A stretch of DNA of 34,945 nt from Clostridiales bacterium. GTDB taxonomy: Bacteria; Bacillota; Clostridia; Lachnospirales; CAG-274. Shown piece by piece: positions 22,278 through 30,593 of this stretch. Under the pieces are notes generated by a model. It saw only the letters and a program-made list of their open reading frames with translations. It searched no databases and was not told the DNA's origin. The DNA is taken from the NCBI GenBank assembly GCA_021201395.1, contig JAJQFB010000127.1, forward strand, positions 1 to 34,945, in the 5' to 3' direction. Each line of letters starts with the position of its first letter. Within the stretch, counting starts at the first letter, position 1. The translations under genes were made by a program, and so were the position numbers.

Positions 22278-23648
22278 ATGGAGAAATTTTTTATAGACGA
22301 TGATTATATTAAGGAGCTTTTAAAGGTAAGACTTCCCAAAGAGGAAATCGATAAAATTCTCGACAAGGCGGAGAACTTCGACGGACTTAACCACAGAGAG
22401 GTTGCGGCTCTTATAAACAACGAGGACGAGGCCTGTTGGGACAGAATTTTTAAGATTGCGGGAAAAATAAAGGAGCATATTTACGGCGAGAGAATTGTTA
22501 TGTTTGCACCCCTTTATATAAGCGACTACTGCGTAAACAAGTGCCGCTACTGCGGATTTAAGTGCGACAATGTTTTTAACCGCAGGAAGCTTACAATGGA
22601 CGAAATAAGAAGCGAAGTAAGGATTCTTGAGGCTATGGGCCACAAAAGACTTGCTGTGGAAGCAGGAGAGGACCCCGTAAACTGCCCCATAGATTATGTA
22701 CTCGAGTGTATAAGAACCATCTACGATATGAAGCTGGGCAACGGCGAAATCCGCCGTGTAAACGTAAACATAGCGGCTACTACGGTCGAAAACTACAAAA
22801 AGCTTAAGGAAATAGGCATAGGCACCTACATACTTTTTCAGGAAACCTACAACAAGGAAACCTATGAATATTACCACGTTGCAGGCCCCAAAAGAGATTA
22901 TTACTACCACACAACTGCTTTCGACAGAGCCCAGGAGGGCGGCATAGACGACGTGGGCGGCGGTGTTCTTTTCGGCCTTTACGACTACAAATATGAAATT
23001 TTGGGGCTTATGCTCCACAATGAACACCTTGAGGAAAAATTCGGCGTAGGCTTCCATACAATCTCCGTTCCGAGAATATGCTCCGCCGACGGCGTAGACA
23101 GAAGCTTCCCCTACGCCGTTTCCGATGAGGATTTTAAAAAGCTTGTAGCCCTTATAAGAATCGCCGTACCCTTTACGGGTATGATTATTTCCACAAGAGA
23201 AAGTATTGAAATGAGAAAAACCCTCATTAAAATGGGCATATCCCAGATAAGCGGCGGCTCCTCCGTAGAGGTTGGGGGCTATACCCAAAGGGAACAGGGC
23301 GGCTCGCAGTTTATTCTGAAAGACAGCCGAAAGGCCGATGACATTATTTACTGGCTTATGGAGGAGGGGCTTGTGCCCAGCTTCTGTACGGCCTGCTACA
23401 GAAAGGGCAGGACGGGCGATCGGTTTATGTCCCTTGCAAAATCCGGCAATATCAAAAACGTATGCCTGCCAAACGCTCTTATGACCCTTAAGGAATATAC
23501 CCTTGACTACGGAGACGAGAAATTCAACAAAAAAGCAAACGAGCTTATAGAAAGCAAGATTCCCTTTATCAAAAACGAAAAAATAAGGGAAAAGGCAAGG
23601 GAAAATCTTAAAAGAATAGAAAATGGCGAAAGGGATTTATACTTCTGA
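22278..23648 (+). CDS. hydG: [FeFe] hydrogenase H-cluster radical SAM maturase HydG
   Basis: HydG cleaves tyrosine to give CO and cyanide and builds the Fe(CO)2(CN) synthon of the hydrogenase H-cluster. The radical-SAM cluster motif Cys85-x3-Cys89-x2-Cys92 (CVNKCRYC) is present, followed by AVEAGEDP, TYILFQETYNKETYEYYH, the GGGVLFGLYDYKYE block and GGSSVEVGGY. The C-terminal domain carries CTACYRKGRTGDRFM (Cys370, Cys373) that holds the auxiliary cluster, which separates it from ThiH. Length 456 is normal. hydE, hydF and the hydrogenase itself are not in the window. Expression is led by the unusual structured 5' leader with repeat copy 2. Confidence 0.95.
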   Translation: MEKFFIDDDYIKELLKVRLPKEEIDKILDKAENFDGLNHREVAALINNEDEACWDRIFKIAGKIKEHIYGERIVMFAPLYISDYCVNKCRYCGFKCDNVFNRRKLTMDEIRSEVRILEAMGHKRLAVEAGEDPVNCPIDYVLECIRTIYDMKLGNGEIRRVNVNIAATTVENYKKLKEIGIGTYILFQETYNKETYEYYHVAGPKRDYYYHTTAFDRAQEGGIDDVGGGVLFGLYDYKYEILGLMLHNEHLEEKFGVGFHTISVPRICSADGVDRSFPYAVSDEDFKKLVALIRIAVPFTGMIISTRESIEMRKTLIKMGISQISGGSSVEVGGYTQREQGGSQFILKDSRKADDIIYWLMEEGLVPSFCTACYRKGRTGDRFMSLAKSGNIKNVCLPNALMTLKEYTLDYGDEKFNKKANELIESKIPFIKNEKIREKARENLKRIENGERDLYF

Positions 23649-24072
23649 TATGATATATTTTAAAATATACGGCTCTCTCCCCGATGATGCAGCCTTCATA
23701 AGAACAAAGGTTTTTACGGAGGAACAGGGCTTTACCGAGGAATTTGACGAAAAGGACGGCTTTTCAAAGCATATTGTACTTTATGATGAGGGTAAGCCTG
23801 CCGCCGTCTGCCGCTTTTATTACAACAAAGCAGAAGAGGCCTATACCGTCGGGCGGATTGCCGTTTTAAAGGAATACAGAGGCAGGGGCTTCGGGGCTGC
23901 CCTTTTGGCCGAAACCGAAAAAAAGGTTAAAGGTTTAGGCGGAAAAAAGCTCATACTGGCGGCTCAGGTCAGGGCAAAAAGCTTTTACGAAAAACAGGGC
24001 TTCAAAGCCGAGGGGGAGGAATTCCCCGATGAGGGCTGTCCCCATATTATGATGGCAAGGGATTTACAGTGA
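23623..24072 (+). CDS. GNAT family N-acetyltransferase
   Basis: Acetyl-CoA-dependent acetyltransferase of 149 residues (141 if the ATG at 23650 is used). The acetyl-CoA loop is visible in VGRIAVLKEYRGRGFGAALLAETEKK (motif A, RGRGFG), followed by LILAAQVRAKSFYEKQGFKAEG (motif B). The N-terminal RTKVFTEEQGF is like ElaA/YjcF-type members. The substrate is unknown. It overlaps hydG by 26 nt in another frame, and neither start has a strong ribosome site, so translation may rely on coupling to hydG. A terminator follows at 24112. Confidence 0.88.
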   Translation: MAKGIYTSDMIYFKIYGSLPDDAAFIRTKVFTEEQGFTEEFDEKDGFSKHIVLYDEGKPAAVCRFYYNKAEEAYTVGRIAVLKEYRGRGFGAALLAETEKKVKGLGGKKLILAAQVRAKSFYEKQGFKAEGEEFPDEGCPHIMMARDLQ

Positions 24073-24111
24073 CAAGTGACAAGTTATGGGTAATAAGTAT
24101 TAAGTAAAAGC

Positions 24112-24156
24112 AGGGCTGTGTTTAAACCGTTTGGTTTGCACGGCCTTGTTTTTTCC
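24112..24156 (+). terminator. Intrinsic terminator of the hydG-GNAT unit
   Basis: Arms GGGCTGTGTTTAAACC and GGTTTGCACGGCCT pair (imperfect) around GTTT and are followed by TTGTTTTTTCC. Just upstream is a small tandem duplication of TGACAAG. Confidence 0.7.
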
Positions 24157-24192
24157 GTAACGGGAAAATTTTTAAAATTGTGATAAAATATA

Positions 24193-24221
24193 TTGATTTT
24201 TCGTGAAAAAAATAGTATAAT
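24193..24221 (+). promoter_or_regulatory. Sigma-A promoter of potABCD
   Basis: TTGATT (24193-24198), 17-nt spacer, perfect TATAAT (24216-24221), about 70 nt before the potA ATG. Confidence 0.6.
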
Positions 24222-24292
24222 AAATTAACTGCTTTTTTATTTTTTCGGGAGCAGAATTTGAATCGGGCTTTTATGCAAATAGGGAGGCTAAA

Positions 24293-25861
24293 ATGCTCAA
24301 GTTAATCTGTTTGAAGAATGTAACCAAGGACTTTGACGGTCAGATTGTGCTTAAGGGTATTAATTTGGATATTTACGAAAACGAATTTGTTACCCTTTTG
24401 GGTCCAAGCGGCTGCGGCAAGACCACAATTTTGAGAATTTTGGGCGGCTTCCTCTCGCAGACAAAGGGAGAGGTTTATTTTGACGACAGGGAAATAAGCT
24501 CTGTTCCGCCCTATAAGAGGGAAATAAACACTGTTTTCCAGAAATACGCTCTTTTCCCCCATATGAACGTCTACGACAACATAGCTTTCGGGCTTAAGAT
24601 TAAAAAGGAGCCTAAGGATATTATAGAAAAGAACGTAATGAGAATGCTTAAATTAGTGGGGCTTGAGGGCTTCGCCAAACGGAGCATAAACGAAATGTCA
24701 GGCGGTCAGCAGCAGCGTGTAGCCATAGCCAGAGCCTTAATAAACGAGCCGAAAGTTCTTTTGCTTGACGAGCCCTTAGGAGCCCTCGACCTTAAGCTTC
24801 GGAAAGAGATGCAGAAGGAGCTTAAGAAAATTCAGCAGGAGGTAGGCATAACCTTCATCTTCGTCACCCACGACCAGGAGGAAGCTCTGACAATGTCCGA
24901 CAAGATAGTTGTTATGAGAGAGGGCGAAATTCAACAGATAGGAACCCCCGAAGAGGTTTACAACGAGCCTAAAAACAGGTTCGTAGCCGACTTTATAGGC
25001 GAAAGCAACATAATAGAGGGAACAATGCCCGAGGACAGGCGTGTTTCTTTCGGCGACAAGATTTTCGACTGTGTAGACAGCGGCTTTTCCCCGGACGAAA
25101 AGGTAGACGTTGTTATTCGCCCCGAGGATATTGACATAACGGAGAGCGGCCGGGGCTGTTTTAACGGTGTTGTAAAATCCGCCGATTTTAAGGGCATATT
25201 TTACGAAACCGTTGTTGAAGTCAGAAAGGGAACGGAAATAAAGGTAGAAATGCACGTTTCCGACGAAAAGCCTGTTTTTAACGCCAGAGCCAACGAAAAA
25301 ATAAGTGCAAACGATTTTTACTTAGATATAGAGGACGTACCGGAGCTTACAAAGGCTGACATTATAGCCAGAGCGGACGCCCAGGCCTGGAACCCGGATA
25401 CGGACGAGTGGATTTCAATAAACAAGGTTGACTATGAAATAGAGCCTGAAAACGGTACCTACCCCGTCACCTTTTTTACACAAAGCGGAACAAACATAAC
25501 CGTAAATATGATTGTGGACGAGGTAAACAAGGTTGTCAGCGAAAAATACGGCGAGGAGATTTATGCCGTAAACTTTTACAAGAACATAGACGAAATAAAG
25601 GAAAGCGTAGCCCTTGAAACAGACCTTAAAACCTGGGCAAACGCCTCGGCCTGGATTTTGGAGGGGAACAGCTCCGTTGAAATAACCGACGTTATTTACG
25701 GCTTCGACCCGGAAAACATAACTCCCGGTGTTTACGATGTTATTTTCAGAACAACAGGCTACGACTTTTTGATAACGACGACAAAGGAATTTAAGCCCGG
25801 AGCCCACGTATCCATAAGCTTCGGTCCCGACGATTTACACATTATGCACAAGGAGGTATGA
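24293..25861 (+). CDS. potA: Spermidine/putrescine ABC transporter ATPase PotA, with a duplicated insert in the TOBE region
   Basis: ATPase of the polyamine importer. Walker A is GPSGCGKTT (residues 37-45); the signature LSGGQ-type motif is [15 protein letters not shown], Walker [12 protein letters not shown], and the switch His is in FVTHDQEEA. After about residue 240 comes a TOBE domain ([39 protein letters not shown]). The protein is 522 residues, about 150 longer than usual. The extra stretch, residues 335-498, holds two related units ([11 protein letters not shown]...[27 protein letters not shown] and [11 protein letters not shown]...[28 protein letters not shown]) between TOBE strands. 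The normal PotA ending [18 protein letters not shown] follows. The insert looks Ig-like/beta-sandwich. The stop overlaps potB. Confidence 0.92.
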   Translation: MLKLICLKNVTKDFDGQIVLKGINLDIYENEFVTLLGPSGCGKTTILRILGGFLSQTKGEVYFDDREISSVPPYKREINTVFQKYALFPHMNVYDNIAFGLKIKKEPKDIIEKNVMRMLKLVGLEGFAKRSINEMSGGQQQRVAIARALINEPKVLLLDEPLGALDLKLRKEMQKELKKIQQEVGITFIFVTHDQEEALTMSDKIVVMREGEIQQIGTPEEVYNEPKNRFVADFIGESNIIEGTMPEDRRVSFGDKIFDCVDSGFSPDEKVDVVIRPEDIDITESGRGCFNGVVKSADFKGIFYETVVEVRKGTEIKVEMHVSDEKPVFNARANEKISANDFYLDIEDVPELTKADIIARADAQAWNPDTDEWISINKVDYEIEPENGTYPVTFFTQSGTNITVNMIVDEVNKVVSEKYGEEIYAVNFYKNIDEIKESVALETDLKTWANASAWILEGNSSVEITDVIYGFDPENITPGVYDVIFRTTGYDFLITTTKEFKPGAHVSISFGPDDLHIMHKEV

Positions 25862-26706
25862 CCGTGAAAAATTTTAAGTTTTTGGTTTACCCCTATATCG
25901 TCTGGGCGGCGGTAATGATTGTTATACCTATGCTTATGATAGCCGTCTATGCCTTTACGGTTAGGGGCAACGATGTTATGACATTTAAGTTTACACTTGA
26001 CAATTTCAGAGAGTTTTTTGCCGACGCCATATTTATAAACGTGCTTAAACGCTCTCTTATTGTAGCTGTTATAACTACGGCTATATGTATTCTTTTGGGC
26101 TACCCTGCGGCTTATATTACAGCAAACATAGCAAGGGAAAAAAATAAGCTTATGATGGTTCTGCTTATTACTATTCCCACCTGGATAAATATGCTTGTGA
26201 GAACCTACGCATGGCTTGGAATTTTACAGGACAACGGCCTTGTAAATACGGTTCTTAAGACTTTGGGGCTTCCCGCCCTTAAGCTCATACATACGGACTT
26301 TGCCGTTATTTTCGGTATGGTTTACAACTTCATACCCTTTATGATACTTCAGATTTATACCTCCCTTACAAAGATGGACAAAAGCTATGTTGAAGCGGCT
26401 GAGGATTTGGGGGCAAACAGGGTTCAGTGCTTTTTGAGGATAACCCTGCCTCTGTCACTGCCGGGGGTCATAAGCGGCATAACCCTTGTTTTCCTGCCTG
26501 CTGTTTCAAGCTTCTTTATACCCAAACTCTTAGGGGGAGGCCAGTACGTTCTTATAGGAAACGTAATTGAAAATCAGTTTTTAACCGCAGGCAACTGGAA
26601 CTTCGGCTCCGCACTTTCCCTTATTATGGCGGTTGTTATGATTTTCCTTATGTGGCTCGCAAAGAAAGCCGATAAAGACCCGGCGGCGGAAAGGGGGAGC
26701 ATATAA
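25858..26706 (+). CDS. potB: Spermidine/putrescine ABC transporter permease PotB
   Basis: Integral membrane permease of 282 residues with six hydrophobic segments, beginning with [27 protein letters not shown]. The cytoplasmic EAA loop that contacts PotA reads [31 protein letters not shown]. It belongs to the PotB/PotH family. The ATG has AAGGAGGT upstream inside potA and overlaps its stop by 4 nt. potC follows after one base, giving a tight four-gene operon for polyamine import. Confidence 0.93.
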   Translation: MTVKNFKFLVYPYIVWAAVMIVIPMLMIAVYAFTVRGNDVMTFKFTLDNFREFFADAIFINVLKRSLIVAVITTAICILLGYPAAYITANIAREKNKLMMVLLITIPTWINMLVRTYAWLGILQDNGLVNTVLKTLGLPALKLIHTDFAVIFGMVYNFIPFMILQIYTSLTKMDKSYVEAAEDLGANRVQCFLRITLPLSLPGVISGITLVFLPAVSSFFIPKLLGGGQYVLIGNVIENQFLTAGNWNFGSALSLIMAVVMIFLMWLAKKADKDPAAERGSI

Positions 26707-26707
26707 A

Positions 26708-27505
26708 ATGAGAGATAAGAAAAAGAAGAAAATAGGCGGCAAGCTGTATATTTTACTGCTTCTTATATTTTTTTACTTCCCCATTATATATACGGTGGTA
26801 TTTTCGTTTAACAGTACAAAATCACTGAGTGTTTTCAGCGGCTTCTCTCTTCGGTGGTATGAGAAAATGCTGAATGACAGCTCTATGATAAACGCCATAT
26901 TCTATACAGTTTTGGTGGCTGTAATCGCTACGGCTGTTTCAACCGTCATTGGGACAATAACGGCAATAGGCCTGTCGGGAAGCCGAAAGGTTTTGAGAGC
27001 TACCGTAGAGCAGATTAACAACCTGCCCATACTAAATCCGGACATAGTTACCGCCATAGGGCTTTTGATGTTTTTCAGTGCCATAGCAATAAAAAAAGGG
27101 CTTATAACCCTGCTTTTGGCCCACATTATGTTCTGCATACCCTACGTAATCTTAAGCATAATGCCTAAAATAAGGACTCTCGACCCAAATTTGGCGAACG
27201 CCGCAATGGATCTCGGCTGCACTCCCTTTCAGGCAATAATAAAGGTAATCGTCCCCCAGATTATGCCGGGGATAATGTCAGGGGCTCTTATAGCCTTTAC
27301 AATGTCCTTTGACGATTTTGTAATATCTTATTTTGTAACGGGAAACGGCGTAAACAACATATCCATTATGGTTTATACAATGAGCAAGCGTATAAACCCC
27401 TCAATTAACGCCCTTTCCACCGTAATTATTGTTATTATAACAGTGGGGCTTTTAATAGCAAACATAGCCCCTGTAATAAACGAAAAAAGGAGAAAAAACA
27501 AATGA
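26708..27505 (+). CDS. potC: Spermidine/putrescine ABC transporter permease PotC
   Basis: Second permease, 265 residues, six hydrophobic segments from LYILLLLIFFYFPIIYTVVFSF. The EAA loop is NAAMDLGCTPFQAIIKVIVPQIMPGIMSG, then the family FTMSFDDFVISYFVTGNG. It pairs with PotB to form the translocation pore. The 3' end overlaps potD by 4 nt. Confidence 0.93.
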   Translation: MRDKKKKKIGGKLYILLLLIFFYFPIIYTVVFSFNSTKSLSVFSGFSLRWYEKMLNDSSMINAIFYTVLVAVIATAVSTVIGTITAIGLSGSRKVLRATVEQINNLPILNPDIVTAIGLLMFFSAIAIKKGLITLLLAHIMFCIPYVILSIMPKIRTLDPNLANAAMDLGCTPFQAIIKVIVPQIMPGIMSGALIAFTMSFDDFVISYFVTGNGVNNISIMVYTMSKRINPSINALSTVIIVIITVGLLIANIAPVINEKRRKNK

Positions 27506-28587
27506 AAAAAATTATTGCTCTAACCTTAAGTTTAATTACGGCTTCCGCTGCTGTTTCGGGCTGCGGCTCATCAGGCTCGGAAGAAGCCGCAGAGAAATAC
27601 GGCTCCGACACTCTCAAGGTTTTTAACTGGGGAGAATATATAGGAGAGGACGTTATTTCAAACTTCGAGAAAGAATACGGCGTTACCGTTATAAGCGAGC
27701 TTTTCGATTCAAACGAAATGATGTATACAAAGCTTCAGGCCGGGGATAAATATGACGTTCTCGTTCCCTCGGACTATATGATTGAAAGACTTATGAACGA
27801 GGAAATGCTTCTGCCTCTGGATAAGAGCCTTATACCCAACTTAGACAACCTGACAGAGGACGTAATCGGCCTTGACTTCGACCCCGACCAAACCTATTCC
27901 GTACCCTATTTCTTCGGCACTGTAGGCATAGTCTACAACAAAAACAATGTCCCCTCAGAGCTTTTGGAAGAGCAGGGCTGGGAAATTCTTAAAAACACAG
28001 ACTATAAAGGAAGCGTCTACATCTACGACTCGGAAAGAGACGCCTTTATGGCAGCCTTAAAGGCCTTAGGCTATTCTATGAACACGGAGGACGAGGACGA
28101 AATAGAAGAGGCCTACAACTGGCTTTTGGAGCTTAACAATACAATGGAGCCGACCTACATTACAGACGAGGTTATAGACGCTATGGCCGGAGGCGTTAAG
28201 GACTTGGCCGTAGTCTACAGCGGCGACGCAGCCTATATTTTGGCCGAAAACGAGGACATGGGCTATTTCACCCCCAACGAGGGCACAAATGTTTGGTGCG
28301 ACGCTATGGTTATACCCTCAAACAGCGAAAATCCCCTTCTCGCCCACGAATTTATAAACTACATCTTAACCTATGAGGCCTCCTACGACAATTCCTACAC
28401 CGTAGGCTATACCTCAACAAATGACGAGGTAAGGGCAGACCTTTCCTCTGAGGACGGCGAGTTTTACGGCAACGAGGCCTACACTCCCCGTTCAGGCTAT
28501 GAGCTTGACGAGGTTTTCCACGACAACCAGGTTTTAAGAGAAAAACTTTCCTCCCTTTGGATAAAGGTTAAATCAACAGAGTCTTAA
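27502..28587 (+). CDS. potD: Spermidine/putrescine-binding lipoprotein PotD
   Basis: Substrate-binding lipoprotein of the importer, 361 residues. The signal MKKIIALTLSLITASAAVSGC ends in a lipobox with Cys21 to be lipidated, then a short Ser/Gly/Glu linker. The mature domain begins LKVFNWGEYIGEDVISNFEKEYG, typical of PotD/PotF, with YDVLVPSDYMIERL, YSVPYFFGTVGIVYN, VYSGDAAYILAE and NVWCDAMVIPSNSEN, the regions that form the polyamine pocket with aromatic and acidic residues. Exact substrate (spermidine or putrescine) cannot be read off. It is the last gene of potABCD. Confidence 0.94.
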   Translation: MKKIIALTLSLITASAAVSGCGSSGSEEAAEKYGSDTLKVFNWGEYIGEDVISNFEKEYGVTVISELFDSNEMMYTKLQAGDKYDVLVPSDYMIERLMNEEMLLPLDKSLIPNLDNLTEDVIGLDFDPDQTYSVPYFFGTVGIVYNKNNVPSELLEEQGWEILKNTDYKGSVYIYDSERDAFMAALKALGYSMNTEDEDEIEEAYNWLLELNNTMEPTYITDEVIDAMAGGVKDLAVVYSGDAAYILAENEDMGYFTPNEGTNVWCDAMVIPSNSENPLLAHEFINYILTYEASYDNSYTVGYTSTNDEVRADLSSEDGEFYGNEAYTPRSGYELDEVFHDNQVLREKLSSLWIKVKSTES

Positions 28588-28638
28588 AACAGACCGAAAA
28601 AACAGGGAGAAATTTCACAATCTTTAAGATTTTAATAA

Positions 28639-28775
28639 TTGCATTTTAACATAATCGGTGTATAGTAGTAGCTGTAAACAAAAAGTTTACGTTTCATAAT
28701 TTTTTCTCCCTTTCTAACATAAACACACACAAACAGAAGGATATGTCATTCGGCGGACATATCCTTTTTCTTTTG
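28639..28775 (+). ncRNA. Candidate small RNA unit downstream of potD
   Basis: A promoter-like TTGCAT (28639-28644), 16-nt spacer, TATAGT (28661-28666), then about 100 nt with a small GTAAAC/GTTTAC hairpin. It ends at a strong intrinsic terminator (AAGGATATGTC at 28737-28747 with GACATATCCTT at 28756-28766, then TTTTCTTTT). No convincing ORF lies inside. It may alternatively be just the potD 3' UTR and terminator. Confidence 0.35.
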
Positions 28776-29024
28776 TCTTTTTTTACTTTCGCAAAAAAGT
28801 GCATTTTTCAACAGCTCAAATGCAGATTTTAAAATATATGGGTTTTATGCAATTAAATTTGTTATAATTATTTTACGGTAATAATAAACCACATCATAGA
28901 TACTATAAGTTGCATAAAATATATACAAAAAGATTTGAATCTGTGAGTATTAATACTGTTTGTTATGATTATATTATTAAATGAGTAGTGTTTATGTCGA
29001 ATTTTTTTATAGTATAATATGTTT
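28776..29024. other. Gene-free AT-rich stretch
   Basis: Nothing coding was found. It holds isolated TATAAT motifs (28863-28868 and 29013-29018) without good -35 boxes. Confidence 0.5.
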
Positions 29025-29056
29025 GCTGCCGATGATCGTTTCGGCGGCTTTTTTAA
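29025..29056 (+). terminator. Terminator-like hairpin before the TSUP pair
   Basis: GCTGCCGA (29025-29032) pairs with TCGGCGGC (29041-29048, one wobble) and is followed by six T. It lies only 7 nt after a TATAAT, so it could also act as an attenuator ahead of the split transporter genes. Confidence 0.5.
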
Positions 29057-29119
29057 TACACAATTACGAGTATAGCTTTTTAAATATCGGACAGACTAAA
29101 CCGAAAGAGGTGAGAAAGG

Positions 29120-29476
29120 TTGAAAAGAAAATTTTATATTTCGGTTCTTATAGGCGCCTTCGCCGGGGCGGCAAACGGACTTTTCGGCGCAGGCGGCGGA
29201 ACGGTTTTGGTTCCGGCTATGGAAAAATTTCTACGGGTTGAACCTAAAAAAGCCCATGCTTCCGCCATTGCGGTTATACTTCCCCTTTCCGTTATAAGTG
29301 CCGTTTTTTATATATTAAAGGGAAGTCTTTATATAAATTATATTTTGTTTACAAGCACAGGCGGAATTTTGGGAAGCCTCATAGGAGCCAAGCTGCTTTC
29401 AAGGTTTACGGGAAAACAGCTTCACAGGCTTTTCGGTCTGTTTATGATTATTGCGGCCGCAAGAATGATAATATGA
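29120..29476 (+). CDS. TSUP (TauE/SafE) half-transporter, first half
   Basis: A 118-residue membrane protein with about four hydrophobic segments and the TSUP signature GAFAGAANGLFGAGGGTVLVPAM near the N-terminus, then ASAIAVILPLSVISAVFYI. TSUP proteins export sulfite, sulfoacetate or related anions and normally have about 250 residues made of two similar halves. Here the half is a separate protein whose stop overlaps the second half by 4 nt, so the two probably form a heterodimer. The start is TTG, with GAGGTGAG placed correctly before it. Substrate unknown. Confidence 0.85.
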   Translation: MKRKFYISVLIGAFAGAANGLFGAGGGTVLVPAMEKFLRVEPKKAHASAIAVILPLSVISAVFYILKGSLYINYILFTSTGGILGSLIGAKLLSRFTGKQLHRLFGLFMIIAAARMII

Positions 29477-29829
29477 TTCAAATGATACTGCTTATACTTA
29501 CAGGCTCCGCCGCAGGCGTAATAAGCGGAATGGGCATAGGCGGCGGCACGGTTCTCATTCCCTCCCTTGTTTTTCTTTTCGGTCTTGATCAGCTTTCCGT
29601 CCAAGGCATAAACCTGATTTACTTCATACCCACAGCCCTAATTGCCCTAACGGCTCATGCAAAAAACAATAATATAGAAACAAAAATATTAAAGCCCCTT
29701 ATACTTTTCGGCATAATAGGCGCAGTTACGGGGAGTATTATAGCTTTAAATATAAAACCCGACCTTTTAAAAAGGTTATTCGGCATATTTTTACTTTTAA
29801 TGGGCATAAAAGAAATATTAAAGAAATAA
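29473..29829 (+). CDS. TSUP (TauE/SafE) half-transporter, second half
   Basis: A 118-residue membrane protein with the second TSUP signature, GSAAGVISGMGIGGGTVLIPSLVFLFG, and GINLIYFIPTALIALTAH, GIIGAVTGSIIAL and a C-terminal RLFGIFLLLMGIKEI. It is the same length as the preceding half and is coupled to it by an ATGA overlap. Both halves start with a clear initiation codon and neither shows frame damage, so this is an encoded split, not a broken gene. A row of terminators follows. Confidence 0.85.
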   Translation: MIQMILLILTGSAAGVISGMGIGGGTVLIPSLVFLFGLDQLSVQGINLIYFIPTALIALTAHAKNNNIETKILKPLILFGIIGAVTGSIIALNIKPDLLKRLFGIFLLLMGIKEILKK

Positions 29830-29877
29830 GGGAGAAATATTTTGGAAATATTTTAATCTGATTATAATTTTCCTCTA

Positions 29878-29906
29878 ATGACACTCTAATGGAAATTTTG
29901 TATTAT
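29878..29906 (+). promoter_or_regulatory. Promoter of a candidate small RNA
   Basis: ATGACA (29878-29883), 17-nt spacer, TATTAT (29901-29906), directly ahead of two hairpins and a T-run. Confidence 0.45.
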
Positions 29907-29911
29907 TTAGG

Positions 29912-29975
29912 TGTTGTAGGAACTCCCCATCAACCTGCAACCGATCAATTATACTTGATTGATCCTCTTTTTTCA
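29912..29975 (+). ncRNA. Candidate ~65-nt structured small RNA
   Basis: From the expected transcription start a first hairpin (GTTGTAGG 29913-29920 with CCTGCAAC 29934-29941) is followed by a terminator hairpin (GATCAAT 29943-29949 with ATTGATC 29958-29964) and CCTCTTTTTT. The whole unit has promoter, two stems and terminator but no ORF. Not recognised as a known RNA family. Confidence 0.45.
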
Positions 29976-29981
29976 TAATAG

Positions 29982-30024
29982 AAACTCTCTTCATCCCTAA
30001 ACGAAGAGAGTTTTCCTCTTTTTA
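29982..30024 (+). terminator. Intrinsic terminator
   Basis: AACTCTCTTC (29983-29992) pairs perfectly with GAAGAGAGTT (30003-30012) and is followed by TTCCTCTTTTT. It is the second terminator in a row downstream of the TSUP pair. Confidence 0.65.
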
Positions 30025-30061
30025 AGACCCTTTTTAGGGTTTTATTTTTATTTTAAGCTAT

Positions 30062-30102
30062 GCAAAAATACCCGTCGGCTTATCCGGCAGGTATTTTTTA
30101 TT
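30062..30102 (-). terminator. Bidirectional terminator between TSUP and the minus-strand genes
   Basis: AAAATACC...CGG pairs with CCG...GGTATTTTT around CTTAT, with T-rich sequence on the plus side and TTTTTGCAT on the minus side. It probably ends the minus-strand transcript of the spore-surface gene and blocks plus-strand read-through. Confidence 0.6.
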
Positions 30103-30154
30103 TCACTTTATAATATAATTTATGAGAACGGATTTATTCTTAAAGCAAATAGTA

Positions 30155-30535
30155 TTAAATGGCGTTGTGGGTGAAGCTTACAATCTTGCAGATGGGAATT
30201 TCCGTAACGCTTCCTACCCAGTTTCTGCGGCTTCCGTTGTTTTCGTTATTGCTGTTTCCGCAGCAGCAGCCCCTTCCGCGGCCGTTGCCGTTTCCGCCGT
30301 TACCGTTGTTGCCGCCCCAACGGTTCCGGCCGTTATTTAAGCTTCTGCTGCAGTCGCTTCCCAGCGGACAGGCAGAGGCAGCACCGAAATCCGTAATAAG
30401 CTTAACGGTGCAGTCTGTAACTGAGGCCAAAACCCCTGTAAAGCCCTCGCCGGAAAGTCCGCCGCTTGACGTAAAAACAGTCACTGTCTGACCGATATAT
30501 TTTCTTAAGCTTTCAACAAGTGAACATTCTGACAT
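30155..30535 (-). CDS. Probable spore-surface protein, Gly/Asn/Cys-rich
   Basis: About 126 residues. The N-terminal half (VESLRKYIGQTVTVFTSSGGLSGEGFTGVL, then CTVKLITDFG) looks like a small beta-barrel. The middle is low complexity, rich in Gly, Asn and Arg with a Cys triplet (GRGRGCCCGNSNNENNGS). The end TEIPICKIVSFTHNAI is conserved in similar clostridial proteins as I remember them. GGGAGG abuts the first in-frame ATG (30544), so the second ATG at 30535, 9 nt further, is preferred. A sigma-K-like promoter lies upstream. Composition and promoter together suggest a coat or exosporium component; this is inference. Confidence 0.7.
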   Translation of the reverse strand: MSECSLVESLRKYIGQTVTVFTSSGGLSGEGFTGVLASVTDCTVKLITDFGAASACPLGSDCSRSLNNGRNRWGGNNGNGGNGNGRGRGCCCGNSNNENNGSRRNWVGSVTEIPICKIVSFTHNAI

Positions 30536-30566
30536 CTGAGCCATCCTCCCTTCATCATTTATAGTA

Positions 30567-30593
30567 CATACTATGAAGGAGGACGGCTTTTGT
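30567..30593 (-). promoter_or_regulatory. Sigma-K-like promoter
   Basis: On the minus strand AC (30592-30593), 16-nt spacer, CATAGTATG (30567-30575), one base from the mother-cell consensus AC-N16-CATANNNTA. The predicted start lies about 25 nt before the start codon of the Gly/Asn/Cys-rich protein. The -10 also overlaps a small palindrome ATAGTATGTACTAT. Confidence 0.45.

Noticed and set aside
22320..23288. 322-codon minus-strand ORF
   Set aside because: Lies entirely antisense to hydG, whose motifs are complete; the translation has no domain and is rich in residues typical of shadow frames.
25292..25790. PotA extension as a separate fused gene
   Set aside because: It lies between TOBE strands and the normal PotA C-terminus follows in frame, so it is an insertion and not a tail fusion.
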